Assembly (NCBI GenBank): GCA_964619055.1
Contig: CAZUDB010000061.1
Coordinates: 1 to 19,125, forward strand
Length of the DNA: 19,125 nt
Direction of reading: 5' to 3'
Origin: CAYVUM01 sp964619055
GTDB lineage: Bacteria > Pseudomonadota > Alphaproteobacteria > Rhodospirillales > Defluviicoccaceae
A model generated the notes under the pieces. The model was given only the letters and a program-made list of their open reading frames with translations. It was not told the origin of the DNA and did no database searches. Of the stretch, positions 1 to 9,602 are shown one piece after another. Position 1 is the stretch's first letter; every line of letters starts with the position of its first letter. Position numbers and translations under genes: made by a program.

Positions 1-1995
1 CGTAACCGCAGCCTTGTGGGCCTCAGAGCCCTTGCCACCGTGATTGCCGTCCTCAATGAACTTCTTGGCGTTGTCCCAGGCACCCCCGCCCGCAGTCATC
101 GAGATGGCGACGAACAGGCCGGTGACGATCACACCCAGCAGCATGGCACCCAGGGCCGCAAGAGCCGCAGCCTTACCGGCTATCGCCCACATCACCAGGA
201 AGACGACGATCGGGCTCAACACCGGTAGCATGGACGGGATGACCATTTCGCGGATCGCCGCCTTGGTCAGCATGTCGACGCAAGCGCCATACTCGGGCTT
301 GGCCGTTCCCTCCATGATGCCGGGGATCTCCTTAAACTGCCGGCGCACCTCCATGACAACCGAACTGGCCGCACGCCCCACGGCGGTCATTCCAAGCGCA
401 CCGAACAGGTATGGCAGCAGTCCGCCAATGAACAGCCCGACGACGACGTACGGATTGGCCAGCGAGAAATCGACGTCCACACCCGCAAAGAAGGGGAACG
501 TCTCCGGCATGCTCTTGAAGAAATTCAAGTCTTGCGTGTAGGCCGCAAACAGGACAAGCGCGCCCAGGCCGGCGGAGCCGATGGCGTAGCCCTTGGTTAC
601 CGCCTTGGTGGTGTTACCAACGGCATCGAGGGCATCGGTCGTCTTGCGGACGTCCTCTTCCAGCTCAGCCATTTCGGCAATGCCGCCCGCATTGTCCGTG
701 ACGGGGCCATAAGCATCCAGCGCCACAACCATGCCAGCGAGTGCGAGCATGGCGGTCACGGCGATGGCGATCCCGAACAGACCGGCGATCAGGTCCGCCA
801 CGATGATTGCCGCACAGATGATGATGGCCGGCACTGCGGTCGCCTCCATCGAGATGGCCAAGCCCTGGATGATGTTGGTGGCATGGCCGGTGGTGGAGGA
901 CGAGGCGATCGTCTTGACCGGGCGGAAGTTGGTGCCCGTGTAGTACTCGGTAACCCAGATCAAGAGACCTGTGACCACCAAGCCGATGACGCCGCAAAAG
1001 AACAATCCCCAGCCCGTGAAGGTTTGCTCGCCAACTGTGAACTCGGTTCCGAGCCCAATGGTGATCCATGTGATGGGAAGCAGTAGGATGGCAGACAGTC
1101 CCGCCGTCACAACAAAGCCCTTGTAGAGGGCCGTCATGATGTTCTTCGAGGGACCGAGCTTGACGAAGAAGGTGCCGACGATGGAGGTCAGAATGCAAAC
1201 GCCGCCGATAGCGAGCGGATAGAGGAGAACGCTTAACATCAGGTCGGGGTCGCCGCTGAAGAAAATTGACCCCAGCACCATTGTCGCCACGATTGTGACC
1301 ACGTAGGTCTCGAACAGATCAGCTGCCATGCCGGCGCAGTCACCCACGTTGTCACCAACATTGTCGGCGATCACCGCCGGATTACGTGGGTCGTCTTCCG
1401 GGATACCGGCTTCGACCTTACCAACAAGGTCGGCGCCCACGTCGGCACCTTTCGTGAAGATACCGCCGCCGAGACGGGCGAAGATAGAAATCAGCGAAGC
1501 ACCGAAGCCAAGTGCAACGAGAGGATCAATGATCTCCCTGTTTTCTGCACCGATCATGAGCAAGATGCCATAGTAAACCGAGACCGCCAGCAGAGCCAGG
1601 CCGGCGACGAGCATGCCGGTAACAGCGCCGGCCTTGAAGGCGACACTTAGCCCCTCATCCAAGCTGCGTCGTGCGGCGTCCGCGACCCTAACGTTGGCAC
1701 GGGTTGACACCTTCATACCGATGTAACCGGCCGCACCGGACAGTATGGCACCGATGGCGAAGCCAATCGGGATGGTGATGCTTTGAAACAGCACGCCGAG
1801 GACGACGAGAACAATGACGCCGACAATGCCGATCGTTCGATATTGCCGGTTCAGATACGCATCGGCGCCTTCCTGAACGGCACCGGAAATCTGTTGCATG
1901 CGGTCTGTGCCGGCGCTCGCGCCGAGGACGCTGCGCGCCGCCCAAACGCCGTAACCAACCGCAAGAAGGCCGCAGACAATCGCGACGATGATCAT
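1..1995 (-). CDS. hppA: K+-independent membrane H+-translocating pyrophosphatase (partial, C-terminus off the left edge)
   Basis: This protein hydrolyses cytoplasmic pyrophosphate and pumps protons across the inner membrane. About 665 codons are visible. The reading frame is open to the edge, where it is in the conserved C-terminal region (ISMTAGGGAWDNAKK then GGKGSEAHKAAVT), so only some 30-50 residues should be missing. Visible signatures are the pyrophosphate-binding loop DVGADLVGKVE at about residues 185-195, the following acidic DNVGDNVGD segment, and many hydrophobic helices. The motif GNTTKAVTKG carries Lys at about 464 and Thr at about 467; in this family that Lys/Thr pair marks the K+-independent subclass, whereas Ala/Gly-type residues mark the K+-dependent one. 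The ATG at 1995 is preceded by an AAGGGG-like ribosome binding site. The 234 bases between it and thiL hold no gene and no terminator that I can see, so read-through from the thiL side is possible. Confidence 0.97.
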   Translation of the reverse strand, partial: MIIVAIVCGLLAVGYGVWAARSVLGASAGTDRMQQISGAVQEGADAYLNRQYRTIGIVGVIVLVVLGVLFQSITIPIGFAIGAILSGAAGYIGMKVSTRANVRVADAARRSLDEGLSVAFKAGAVTGMLVAGLALLAVSVYYGILLMIGAENREIIDPLVALGFGASLISIFARLGGGIFTKGADVGADLVGKVEAGIPEDDPRNPAVIADNVGDNVGDCAGMAADLFETYVVTIVATMVLGSIFFSGDPDLMLSVLLYPLAIGGVCILTSIVGTFFVKLGPSKNIMTALYKGFVVTAGLSAILLLPITWITIGLGTEFTVGEQTFTGWGLFFCGVIGLVVTGLLIWVTEYYTGTNFRPVKTIASSSTTGHATNIIQGLAISMEATAVPAIIICAAIIVADLIAGLFGIAIAVTAMLALAGMVVALDAYGPVTDNAGGIAEMAELEEDVRKTTDALDAVGNTTKAVTKGYAIGSAGLGALVLFAAYTQDLNFFKSMPETFPFFAGVDVDFSLANPYVVVGLFIGGLLPYLFGALGMTAVGRAASSVVMEVRRQFKEIPGIMEGTAKPEYGACVDMLTKAAIREMVIPSMLPVLSPIVVFLVMWAIAGKAAALAALGAMLLGVIVTGLFVAISMTAGGGAWDNAKKFIEDGNHGGKGSEAHKAAVT

Positions 1996-2229
1996 AATGT
2001 GGTGCCCCTTTTTTCTTTCAAGCTGCGCTGGCGGAGCCCTGTGGATTGCCCCTACTCCGCCGCCACACGTCTCCTCCTGATCCGTTTCCGGATGGACGGC
2101 GGACTTTGCCATGGCCTTGTCATGGACGCAACTGGCGTCTGCTGCAACGCAACATTCACTTCACGGGGTGGCGCGCCCCGCCCGCGCGATCCCTGTCCAA
2201 CGCGGCTTCCGAACGCGTCCGTCCAGGCC

Positions 2230-3240
2230 TCAAAAGTGCTGGTAGCCGCCGGCCCCCGTGTCGAGCTGCCCGCCATCGGCCATGATCACCCGGACCGGGA
2301 CGCCGGGGTCAGCGCCGAGCGGGCGATCGAAGTTGCCGATTACCGTGAGCGGCACGCCAGCCTCCGACGCGCAATCCGCCAATACGGACAGCCGGTCCTT
2401 TGGCAGCGCAAACACCAACTCGTAATCATCACCCCCGGTGAGAGCGGTCCGCCACCAGCCGGGAGCCGCGGTCAGAACCGATCGTGCCGCGCTGGACAGC
2501 GGGATTTGCCCACCAGCGATCGTGGCGCCAGTTCCCGAGGCACGGCAAACATGGCTGAGGTCGGCGACCAGCCCATCGGAAATGTCGGCGGCGGCAACCG
2601 CGACCGCAGAAAGCAGTTGGCCGAGCCCGCATCTGGCCGTTGGCCTTCGAAAGCGCTCCGTTAGATAAGCCCCAGCAGTCGGATCGACCGCCTCAAGCCG
2701 TCCCTGCAAAACGGCCAAGCCCAGGGCAGCATCCCCGATCGTGCCGGAGACACACACTAAATCTCCCACCGAAGCACCACACCGGCGAAGCACACGGCCC
2801 GGTTTAGCCGCACCAAACACCGTTAGGGACAAACTCAAGGGGCCGGGTGTGGCAACGGTGTCGCCGCCGAGCAGACCGATGCCCAGCGCGGCCTGAGCCG
2901 TGCGCAATCCATCCGCAAATGCCGCCAGCCAAGTCTCGACCTGGTCGCTTGGCCACGATCGCGGCAAGGCTAACGCCAGCGTGTAGGACAATGGCAAGGC
3001 GGCCATGGCCGCCAAGTCAGAAAAGCCGACGGCCAGCAACCGCGATGCCAGGATGGAGGGTGATTCTTCGGGCAGGAAATGCACCGCCTCCACAATCGCA
3101 TCCGTGCTGACAACGAGCTCATGATCCGACGGCAGTCGCAACAGCGCCGCATCGTCCGTGAGGCCAAACGCGCCATCTCCGTGGGCCAGTGGAGCGAAAT
3201 AGCGTGCAATCAGATCGAACTCGCCGGACAGGTTCGCCAT
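2230..3240 (-). CDS. thiL: Thiamine-monophosphate kinase
   Basis: The enzyme phosphorylates thiamine monophosphate to thiamine diphosphate with ATP in the cytoplasm, the last step of cofactor formation. The 336-residue length is normal for ThiL. Family motifs appear in order: the N-terminal LTDDAALL (nucleotide and Mg binding; many homologues have GDDAA), STDAIVEAVHF, SDLAAMAA, GGDTV, DISDGLVADL, GGDDYEL and the C-terminal GYQHF. The ATG at 3240 is preceded by GAGGG. It lies 59 bases downstream of nusB and is the last gene of the riboflavin/nusB run; nusB-thiL adjacency is common in proteobacteria. Nothing appears broken. Confidence 0.96.
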   Translation of the reverse strand: MANLSGEFDLIARYFAPLAHGDGAFGLTDDAALLRLPSDHELVVSTDAIVEAVHFLPEESPSILASRLLAVGFSDLAAMAALPLSYTLALALPRSWPSDQVETWLAAFADGLRTAQAALGIGLLGGDTVATPGPLSLSLTVFGAAKPGRVLRRCGASVGDLVCVSGTIGDAALGLAVLQGRLEAVDPTAGAYLTERFRRPTARCGLGQLLSAVAVAAADISDGLVADLSHVCRASGTGATIAGGQIPLSSAARSVLTAAPGWWRTALTGGDDYELVFALPKDRLSVLADCASEAGVPLTVIGNFDRPLGADPGVPVRVIMADGGQLDTGAGGYQHF

Positions 3241-3299
3241 GCCCTCACCGATGGGCCTGCGGAGAGGAGACGCTCCCGGACCGGCCGAGGGCCTGGACG

Positions 3300-3833
3300 T
3301 TACGTGCCATCTCGATCCTCGCGGTCACCCGTATCGGGAGCGGCGCGGTCGCCAGCGCCCGATCCCGTTTCCGCTGGCCGCAAACGATGCGCCAGCCTGT
3401 CAAGCACCGCGTTCACCAGCGCCGTCTCTTTGCCCTCGAAAAAGGCGTGGGAAACATCAACGTACTCGTTGATGACCACGCGGGCCGGAACATCGTAGGC
3501 CGCCATCAGCTCCCACGTGCCGGCCCTAAGGATGGCGCGAAGAACGACCTCAAGTCGATCCAGGGCCAAGTCCGCCGCCAGCGACTGTACGATCAGGCGA
3601 TCAACTTCGGCCTGTCGCGAGGCCACGCCTCGGGTCAGTTTGGCGAGCAGGGCCACATCAGGTGAGGGTATCGGGCCCTGGTCGCGAACATGGCGCCAAC
3701 GGGTGGCCACAAACTCCTGTAGAACCGCATCACAACCCGAACCTGCGAGGTCCATTTCGTAGAGAGCTTGGACCGCGGCCAATCGGGCGACGCTGCGCCG
3801 ACTACGTGGTCCCGATCGCCGCGAGGCGGTCAT
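3300..3833 (-). CDS. nusB: Transcription antitermination factor NusB
   Basis: NusB binds boxA RNA together with ribosomal protein S10 (NusE) and supports antitermination of rRNA operons. The 177-residue protein has the Arg-rich start (SRRSGPRSRRS), the helix ARLAAVQALYEMDL typical of NusB, and the conserved core LRAILRAGTWEL, VINEYVDVSHAFFEGKE and VNAVLDRL. The tail after about residue 150 is low-complexity and charged, which is common in alphaproteobacterial versions. Its ATG overlaps the ribH stop in an ATGA arrangement, so the two are probably translationally coupled. Confidence 0.95.
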   Translation of the reverse strand: MTASRRSGPRSRRSVARLAAVQALYEMDLAGSGCDAVLQEFVATRWRHVRDQGPIPSPDVALLAKLTRGVASRQAEVDRLIVQSLAADLALDRLEVVLRAILRAGTWELMAAYDVPARVVINEYVDVSHAFFEGKETALVNAVLDRLAHRLRPAETGSGAGDRAAPDTGDREDRDGT

Positions 3834-4291
3834 GGCTGTTGCAGGTCGACGGCGCGTTTGAGTTCGATCATCCGAAGGCAGGCCTTGGCCGCATCAGCCC
3901 CTTTGTTCTTGCCCAACGGTGCTGCGCGTACACGAGCTTGCTCCATCGTGTCGCACGTCAATAGCCCAAAGCCAAGGGCAATGCCGTTTTGGCTGGCCAG
4001 ATCCATCAGCGCCCGGCCGGTCTCACGACAAATGATGTCGTAGTGATCCGTCTCGCCGCGGATCACGCAACCGAGGGCGAGGAAGCCGTCATAGAGCTCC
4101 GCCGTGCCGTTTATAGCCCCGTCTAGCGCGAATGAAATGGCCGCTGGTAGTTCGAACGCTCCGGGGACAGCAGTCCGGTCGATGCGGCTTTGGGAGGCCT
4201 CCAGGACGGCGATGGCGCCGGCGGCCAAATCATCGGCGATGTCGGGGTAAAATCGAGCCTCAACAATAAGGACGCGGGGTGGCTCGCTCAC
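3830..4291 (-). CDS. ribH: 6,7-dimethyl-8-ribityllumazine synthase
   Basis: This enzyme condenses 5-amino-6-ribitylaminouracil with 3,4-dihydroxy-2-butanone 4-phosphate to give lumazine, the penultimate step to riboflavin. The 153-residue length is usual. The sequence shows VLIVEARFYPDIADDL at the N-terminus, VPGAFELPAA, ALGCVIRGETDHYD (with the family catalytic His in this block) and FGLLTCDTMEQA. The start codon is GTG at 4291, overlapping the ribBX stop as GTGA. It is supported by an unusually good AAGGAGG four bases upstream, located inside the end of ribBX. The stop overlaps the nusB start by four bases. Confidence 0.97.
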   Translation of the reverse strand: MSEPPRVLIVEARFYPDIADDLAAGAIAVLEASQSRIDRTAVPGAFELPAAISFALDGAINGTAELYDGFLALGCVIRGETDHYDIICRETGRALMDLASQNGIALGFGLLTCDTMEQARVRAAPLGKNKGADAAKACLRMIELKRAVDLQQP

Positions 4292-5445
4292 GTAGCCTCC
4301 TTATCGAACAAGATCGGCTGGCGGCCCACGATGTTGAGGCCGTACCCCTCCAACCCAACAATTGTGCGGTTGGAATTCGACAACAAAATCATATCCTTGA
4401 CCCCGAGATCGAGAAGAATCTGCGCGCCCACACCGTAATCGCGAAGATAAGGTACGGGCTCGGCCGGAGCTTCGAGCTTCGCGCGAACACGGTCCGACAG
4501 ACGTGCCGGATGGGGTTCGCGAATCAGCACAACCACGCCGCGGCCCATGCGCCCGATCGCCCTCATTGCGGCTTGGAGCTGTCCAGCGTTGCCAGTGCCG
4601 ATGTCACCAAGAACGTCCTCAAGGACGTTCATGGCGTGCATACGGACCGGCACGGGTTCGTCGGACGACAGATCACCCTTCACGAGTGCGATGTGCTCTG
4701 CATAGGCGACGCGGTTGACGTAGACCATCATCGCGAACCGGCCTCCATAGCAACTGTCCAGCGTGGTCTCGACGGTTCGCGCCACCAGCCGATCATGGCG
4801 CAGCCGATGGGCGATCAAATCCGCAATCGTGCCAACCTTGAGCCCGTGATGCTGAGCGAACGCGACGAGGTCGGGCATACGGGCCATCGTGCCGTCATCG
4901 TTCATAATCTCGCAGATCACACCAGACGGGTTGAGGCCGGCCAGGCGGGCAATGTCCACGGCTGCTTCCGTATGGCCGGCACGCACCAGGCTACCGCCGT
5001 CCCGGGCCTCCAGCGGAAAGACATGGCCGGGGGTGACCAGGTCTTGGGCGCCCTTGGCGGGATCGATGGCGAGGTGAATGGTGCGAGCGCGGTCGGATGC
5101 GGAGATGCCGGTTGATATTCCATCTCGTGCTTCGATAGAGACGGTGAAGGCCGTCTGATGCCTTGAGGCGTTGTTCCGAGCCATGGGCGGCAACCCCAAC
5201 TCCTCCACGCGCTCGCGCGTCAACGCCAGGCAGATCAAGCCGCGCCCGAAACGGGCCATGAAGTTAATGCTGTCCGGCGTCGCCATCTGCGCTGGAATAA
5301 CCAGATCGCCTTCGTTCTCGCGATCCTCATCGTCCACCAGGATGAACATGCGGCCGTTGCGCGCGTCGGTGATGATCTCATCGATTGGCGACAACCGCTC
5401 AGCGAACGACTGAGGTTCAGGACGACGCGAGAAGTCGGGCGACAT
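4288..5445 (-). CDS. ribBX: 3,4-dihydroxy-2-butanone 4-phosphate synthase fused to a degenerate GTP cyclohydrolase II-like domain (RibBX type)
   Basis: The N-terminal half (about residues 15-210) converts ribulose 5-phosphate to the four-carbon precursor of the riboflavin ring. It carries VDDEDRENEGD at 37-47, TPGHVFPL (His141) and GHTEAAVD (Glu160). The C-terminal half (about 215-385) aligns with GTP cyclohydrolase II, but the zinc motif C-x10-C-x-C is lost. The aligned residues are Asn273, Thr284 and Asn286, and the later GREGR-type segment reads IREPHPARLSD. It therefore should not open GTP. This matches the RibBX variant described in proteobacteria, in which RibA activity is supplied by a separate gene; no RibA is in this window. 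The ATG at 5445 lies inside ribE (29-base overlap) with no clear ribosome binding site, suggesting coupled translation. Confidence 0.93.
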   Translation of the reverse strand: MSPDFSRRPEPQSFAERLSPIDEIITDARNGRMFILVDDEDRENEGDLVIPAQMATPDSINFMARFGRGLICLALTRERVEELGLPPMARNNASRHQTAFTVSIEARDGISTGISASDRARTIHLAIDPAKGAQDLVTPGHVFPLEARDGGSLVRAGHTEAAVDIARLAGLNPSGVICEIMNDDGTMARMPDLVAFAQHHGLKVGTIADLIAHRLRHDRLVARTVETTLDSCYGGRFAMMVYVNRVAYAEHIALVKGDLSSDEPVPVRMHAMNVLEDVLGDIGTGNAGQLQAAMRAIGRMGRGVVVLIREPHPARLSDRVRAKLEAPAEPVPYLRDYGVGAQILLDLGVKDMILLSNSNRTIVGLEGYGLNIVGRQPILFDKEAT

Positions 5446-6004
5446 AGCGGGCGATCAGATCGATTTCCAGGTTGACGGTCGTGCCCACCCTAAAATCGCC
5501 GAAGGTGGTGGCCATCCAGGTGTGAGGGATGATGTTGACATTGAACCGGCGCCCTTCGACCGTGTTCACGGTTAGCGACACGCCATCCACGGCAACCGAG
5601 CCCTTCTCGGCGATGAAGCGAGCCAGTACGTCCGGTGCTTCGATAGAGACCCGATGTGAATCCCCCTCCTCGGAGATCGCTACCACTGTACCGACTCCGT
5701 CCACATGACCGGTCACCATGTGGCCGCCCAACTCGTCGCCCACGCGCAGCGGGCGCTCCAGATTGATCCTGGACCCTGTCTGCCAGTGTGCGGCCGTTGA
5801 TCGGGCCACCGTTTCTCCGGATACGGAGACTGCAAACCAGTCCGGTCCCGAATCGATAACGGTGAGGCAAATACCCGAGCAGGCGATAGAGGAACCAATG
5901 GGCACGGCCGTCATATCGAAGGACGTCATGATCTCCAGTCGCGTGTCGCCACCGGAAACGAGGGCGCGAACATGGCCGATATCCGTGATGATTCCCGTGA
6001 ACAT
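5417..6004 (-). CDS. ribE: Riboflavin synthase alpha subunit
   Basis: It dismutates two lumazines into riboflavin plus the pyrimidine, the last step of the pathway. The 195-residue protein opens with the family signature MFTGIITDIG. It shows the internal two-fold repeat of lumazine-binding domains: GSSIACSGICLTV and GGHMVTGHVDG in the N-terminal half, and GSVAVDGVSLTVN with NIIPHTW in the C-terminal half. The ATG at 6004 follows the ribD stop by nine bases, with GAGGGG just upstream. The end overlaps the ribBX start by 29 bases. Confidence 0.97.
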   Translation of the reverse strand: MFTGIITDIGHVRALVSGGDTRLEIMTSFDMTAVPIGSSIACSGICLTVIDSGPDWFAVSVSGETVARSTAAHWQTGSRINLERPLRVGDELGGHMVTGHVDGVGTVVAISEEGDSHRVSIEAPDVLARFIAEKGSVAVDGVSLTVNTVEGRRFNVNIIPHTWMATTFGDFRVGTTVNLEIDLIARYVARLLASS

Positions 6005-6013
6005 GGCCCCTCG

Positions 6014-7153
6014 TTAGCGGCTCCGCGTCATGGTTTCCAGAACATCTTCACCGATCCGCCGGCAACTCTGACGGACAAATCGGGGAGCTTCGGCGATGCG
6101 CTCAAAGCCCATGAAGGCAAGCGCGCTCACTGCATCTCCGCCGACGGCGGCGGGTGCACGGAACCATGCAATCCTGTCAATGAGGTCGGCGGCCAGAAAC
6201 GACGCGGCTAGTCCGCCGCCACATTCGAGCAGAACCCGCGTGAGCCCTCGGCTGGCCAGTGCGCCAGCCATCGCCGCTGGCGCCGGTCGGCCATCAGGGG
6301 TCGTTACAACGCTCAGCACTTCAACATCCCTAGCCTCCAGCGCGTGGCGGCGGTTGCTATCCGAACGCTCGCCCGTCACAACCCAGGTCGGTACGTCGCG
6401 GGCGGTTCGGACCAGGGCGGAGTCCAGGGGCAATCGAAGTCGGCTATCGGCTACGATGCGAACCGGCGAGCGATCGGATAGCCCGGGAAGACGGCTTGTC
6501 AACATCGGGTCATCCGCAAGTACTGTTCCGACGCCAGTTAGAACGCCATCGTGTTCGGCACGGATGACGTGGCCCACGGCGCGCGCACCGACACCCGTAA
6601 TCCAACGACTGTCGCCCACGGCCGTGGCAATTCGCCCGTCGAGCGTGGTCGCCGTCTTCCAAGTGAACAGCGGTCGAGCAGCCGTCATGCACAAGAAAAA
6701 ACCCTCATTGAGCGCTGACGCTTCGGCTTGCTTGACCCCTTCGGTGATGGCGATTCCCGCGTCCTTGAGCTTGGCCAGACCACGCCCGTGCACGCGAGGA
6801 TCTGGGTCCTGCACGGCAACGACAACTCGGGAAATACCGGCATCGATCAGCGCATCAACGCACGGTGGGGTTTCACCGTAGTGGCAGCACGGCTCCAGAG
6901 TCACGTACAAGGTCGATCCGCGAGCAAGTCCTCCTGCGCGACGGAGGGCTTCCATTTCCGCATGCGGTCGCCCGCCCGGTTGAGTCCAGCCACGACCAAC
7001 AACATGGCCCCGAATTGCCGCTTCACTCTTCGCCCCGCCGATAATCACGGCACCCACGCTCGGATTCGGTGCCGTTCGGCCAAGCCCACGGCGCGCCAAG
7101 TTGAGGGCAACGCTCATCCAACGGGCGTCGGCGGAACTCCCGTCACTGATCAC
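6014..7153 (-). CDS. ribD: Bifunctional diaminohydroxyphosphoribosylaminopyrimidine deaminase / 5-amino-6-(5-phosphoribosylamino)uracil reductase
   Basis: RibD performs the second and third steps of riboflavin synthesis. The N-terminal deaminase domain (about 1-150) has TAPNPSVGAVI, the zinc/catalytic HAE at 64-66 and LEPCCHYGETPPC (zinc cysteines 89 and 98). The NADPH-dependent reductase domain (about 160-375) begins at FTWKTATTLDGRIA and contains SRWITG and GVGTVLADDP. The total of 379 residues is normal. The start is GTG at 7153, inside the 3' end of nrdR (11-base overlap), with GAGG six bases upstream; an ATG at residue 13 is a less likely alternative because homologues extend further upstream. 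Confidence 0.95.
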   Translation of the reverse strand: MISDGSSADARWMSVALNLARRGLGRTAPNPSVGAVIIGGAKSEAAIRGHVVGRGWTQPGGRPHAEMEALRRAGGLARGSTLYVTLEPCCHYGETPPCVDALIDAGISRVVVAVQDPDPRVHGRGLAKLKDAGIAITEGVKQAEASALNEGFFLCMTAARPLFTWKTATTLDGRIATAVGDSRWITGVGARAVGHVIRAEHDGVLTGVGTVLADDPMLTSRLPGLSDRSPVRIVADSRLRLPLDSALVRTARDVPTWVVTGERSDSNRRHALEARDVEVLSVVTTPDGRPAPAAMAGALASRGLTRVLLECGGGLAASFLAADLIDRIAWFRAPAAVGGDAVSALAFMGFERIAEAPRFVRQSCRRIGEDVLETMTRSR

Positions 7154-7595
7154 CGATAGCCTCTACGAACTCCTCGAAGTCCCTCGCTTCGCGGAAATTC
7201 TTGTAAACGGAGGCATAGCGAACGTAGGCGACCTGATCGAGCCGGGACAGCTGATCCATGGCCATTTCACCAATCACTTTGGACGGAATCTCGGCTTCCC
7301 CGGACGTCTCCAGCCGCCGTTGGATGCTGTTGACAACCCGCTCCAGACGGGAGTCCTCGACGGGACGCTTGCGCAGTGCGATCGCGAGCGAGCGAAACAG
7401 CTTGTCGCGGTCGAACGGCACCTTTTCGCCATTCTTCTTGACCACCGTCAGCTCACGGAGGTGAACCCGCTCGAAGGTGGTCCAGCGAGCCCCGCATTCC
7501 GGACAATACCGCCGCCGCCGGATTGCGGCGTGGTCCTCGGTGGGACGCGAATCTTTGACCTGCGTGTCGTCATGGCCACAGAACGGGCACCGCAT
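7143..7595 (-). CDS. nrdR: Transcriptional repressor NrdR of ribonucleotide reductase genes
   Basis: NrdR is a zinc-ribbon plus ATP-cone protein that senses ATP/dATP and represses nrd operons. I chose the ATG at 7595 rather than the longer frame (start 7649) because NrdR proteins begin MRCPFCG and because GGGGAG lies just upstream; this gives 150 residues, the usual size. The ribbon is CPFCG then YCPECGARWTTFE, and the ATP-cone follows from VVKKNGEKVPFDRDKL to about residue 135 (YVRYASVYKNF). It heads the riboflavin genes and overlaps ribD by 11 bases, a common alphaproteobacterial arrangement. Confidence 0.96.
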   Translation of the reverse strand: MRCPFCGHDDTQVKDSRPTEDHAAIRRRRYCPECGARWTTFERVHLRELTVVKKNGEKVPFDRDKLFRSLAIALRKRPVEDSRLERVVNSIQRRLETSGEAEIPSKVIGEMAMDQLSRLDQVAYVRYASVYKNFREARDFEEFVEAIGDQ

Positions 7596-7596
7596 T

Positions 7597-7620
7597 ACGG
7601 CCGCTCCCCGCAACGGCCGT
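7597..7620 (-). promoter_or_regulatory. Hairpin carrying the nrdR ribosome binding site in its loop
   Basis: A perfect 7-base inverted repeat (ACGGCCG at 7597-7603 and CGGCCGT at 7614-7620) encloses a ten-base loop. On the minus strand that loop holds GGGGAG, the only good ribosome binding site for nrdR. The start codon follows one base after the stem. The structure could modulate initiation of nrdR and the coupled ribD; that role is inference only. Confidence 0.35.
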
Positions 7621-7712
7621 TTTTGCCGATCTGCAATCGTGCCAGCCACCGGTCAAGAGACCCGTCGATGTTAAGCTCTCCCACGGTCATAGACAGATTC
7701 ATTGCCCGAGAT

Positions 7713-9029
<1,317 letters not shown>

Positions 9030-9140
9030 GAAGGTCCTTATCTCCAACTGGCGTGGCGTCATTTTGAAGCCCCAGCCGTAACGTTCAGGGCAGCAGACCC
9101 GCAACACAACGTCTGCCTCGTGACGGAGGTGATTAAGCCA

Positions 9141-9602
9141 TTAAGGAGTTTCCGCCTGGAACTTCGAAAGTTTGTCGACGCGATTGGCGTGCCGGCCGCC
9201 TTCAAACTCGGTCTCTAAAAAGACGCGAAGACATTCTCTGGCGAGTACCGCGTTCATCGTCCTCGCGCCAAAGCAAATGACATTGGCGTCGTTGTGCAGC
9301 CGTGCCATTCGTGCACTTTGCGGATCATGCACCAGAGCCGCGCGCACCTCGGGAAACCGATTGGCGGCAATGCTTATCCCGATCCCGCTGCCGCAAATCA
9401 AAACACCGCGATAAGTACGCCCATGACGAACTGCGTCGGCCATGGCAAATCCAAAGTCTGGATAATCAACGGGGTCTGGCGTAGTGGTACCGAGATCAAG
9501 CACCGGCAAATCCAAGGTGGCCAGCGCTTGCTTAAGTGCCTCCTTGAGATCAAATCCGGCATGATCGCTGGCGATGGCGATTGGAGGTCGAATCCCGTTC
9601 AT
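9141..9602 (-). CDS. rpiB: Ribose-5-phosphate isomerase B
   Basis: RpiB interconverts ribose 5-phosphate and ribulose 5-phosphate; the latter is also the substrate of the RibB domain encoded downstream. The 153-residue protein has IASDHAGFDLKE, LDLGT, the catalytic-cysteine loop LICGSGIGISIAANRF, ARMARLHNDANVICFGAR and GGRHANRVDKL, all RpiB/LacAB hallmarks. It is the first minus-strand gene after the divergent region and precedes glyA, the usual order in alphaproteobacteria. The ATG at 9602 has only a weak GAG upstream. Confidence 0.95.
   Translation of the reverse strand: MNGIRPPIAIASDHAGFDLKEALKQALATLDLPVLDLGTTTPDPVDYPDFGFAMADAVRHGRTYRGVLICGSGIGISIAANRFPEVRAALVHDPQSARMARLHNDANVICFGARTMNAVLARECLRVFLETEFEGGRHANRVDKLSKFQAETP

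Noticed and set aside
1783..2664. Plus-strand frame of 293 residues
   Set aside because: It lies antisense to hppA and thiL, has no family-like motifs, and its Arg/Pro/Gly-rich composition is typical of antisense frames in GC-rich DNA.
4288..4830. Calling the C-terminal half of the RibB protein an active GTP cyclohydrolase II (ribBA)
   Set aside because: All three zinc cysteines and the GREGR-type segment are missing, so only RibB activity is supported.
4279..5115. Plus-strand frame of 278 residues
   Set aside because: Complete shadow of ribBX, which has unmistakable motifs; the antisense translation has no recognisable domain.
6096..6881. Plus-strand frame of 261 residues, and a similar 244-residue frame at 7101-7835
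   Set aside because: Antisense to ribD, nrdR and glyA; composition (Ser/Arg/Pro/Thr-rich) and lack of motifs indicate codon-bias artefacts.
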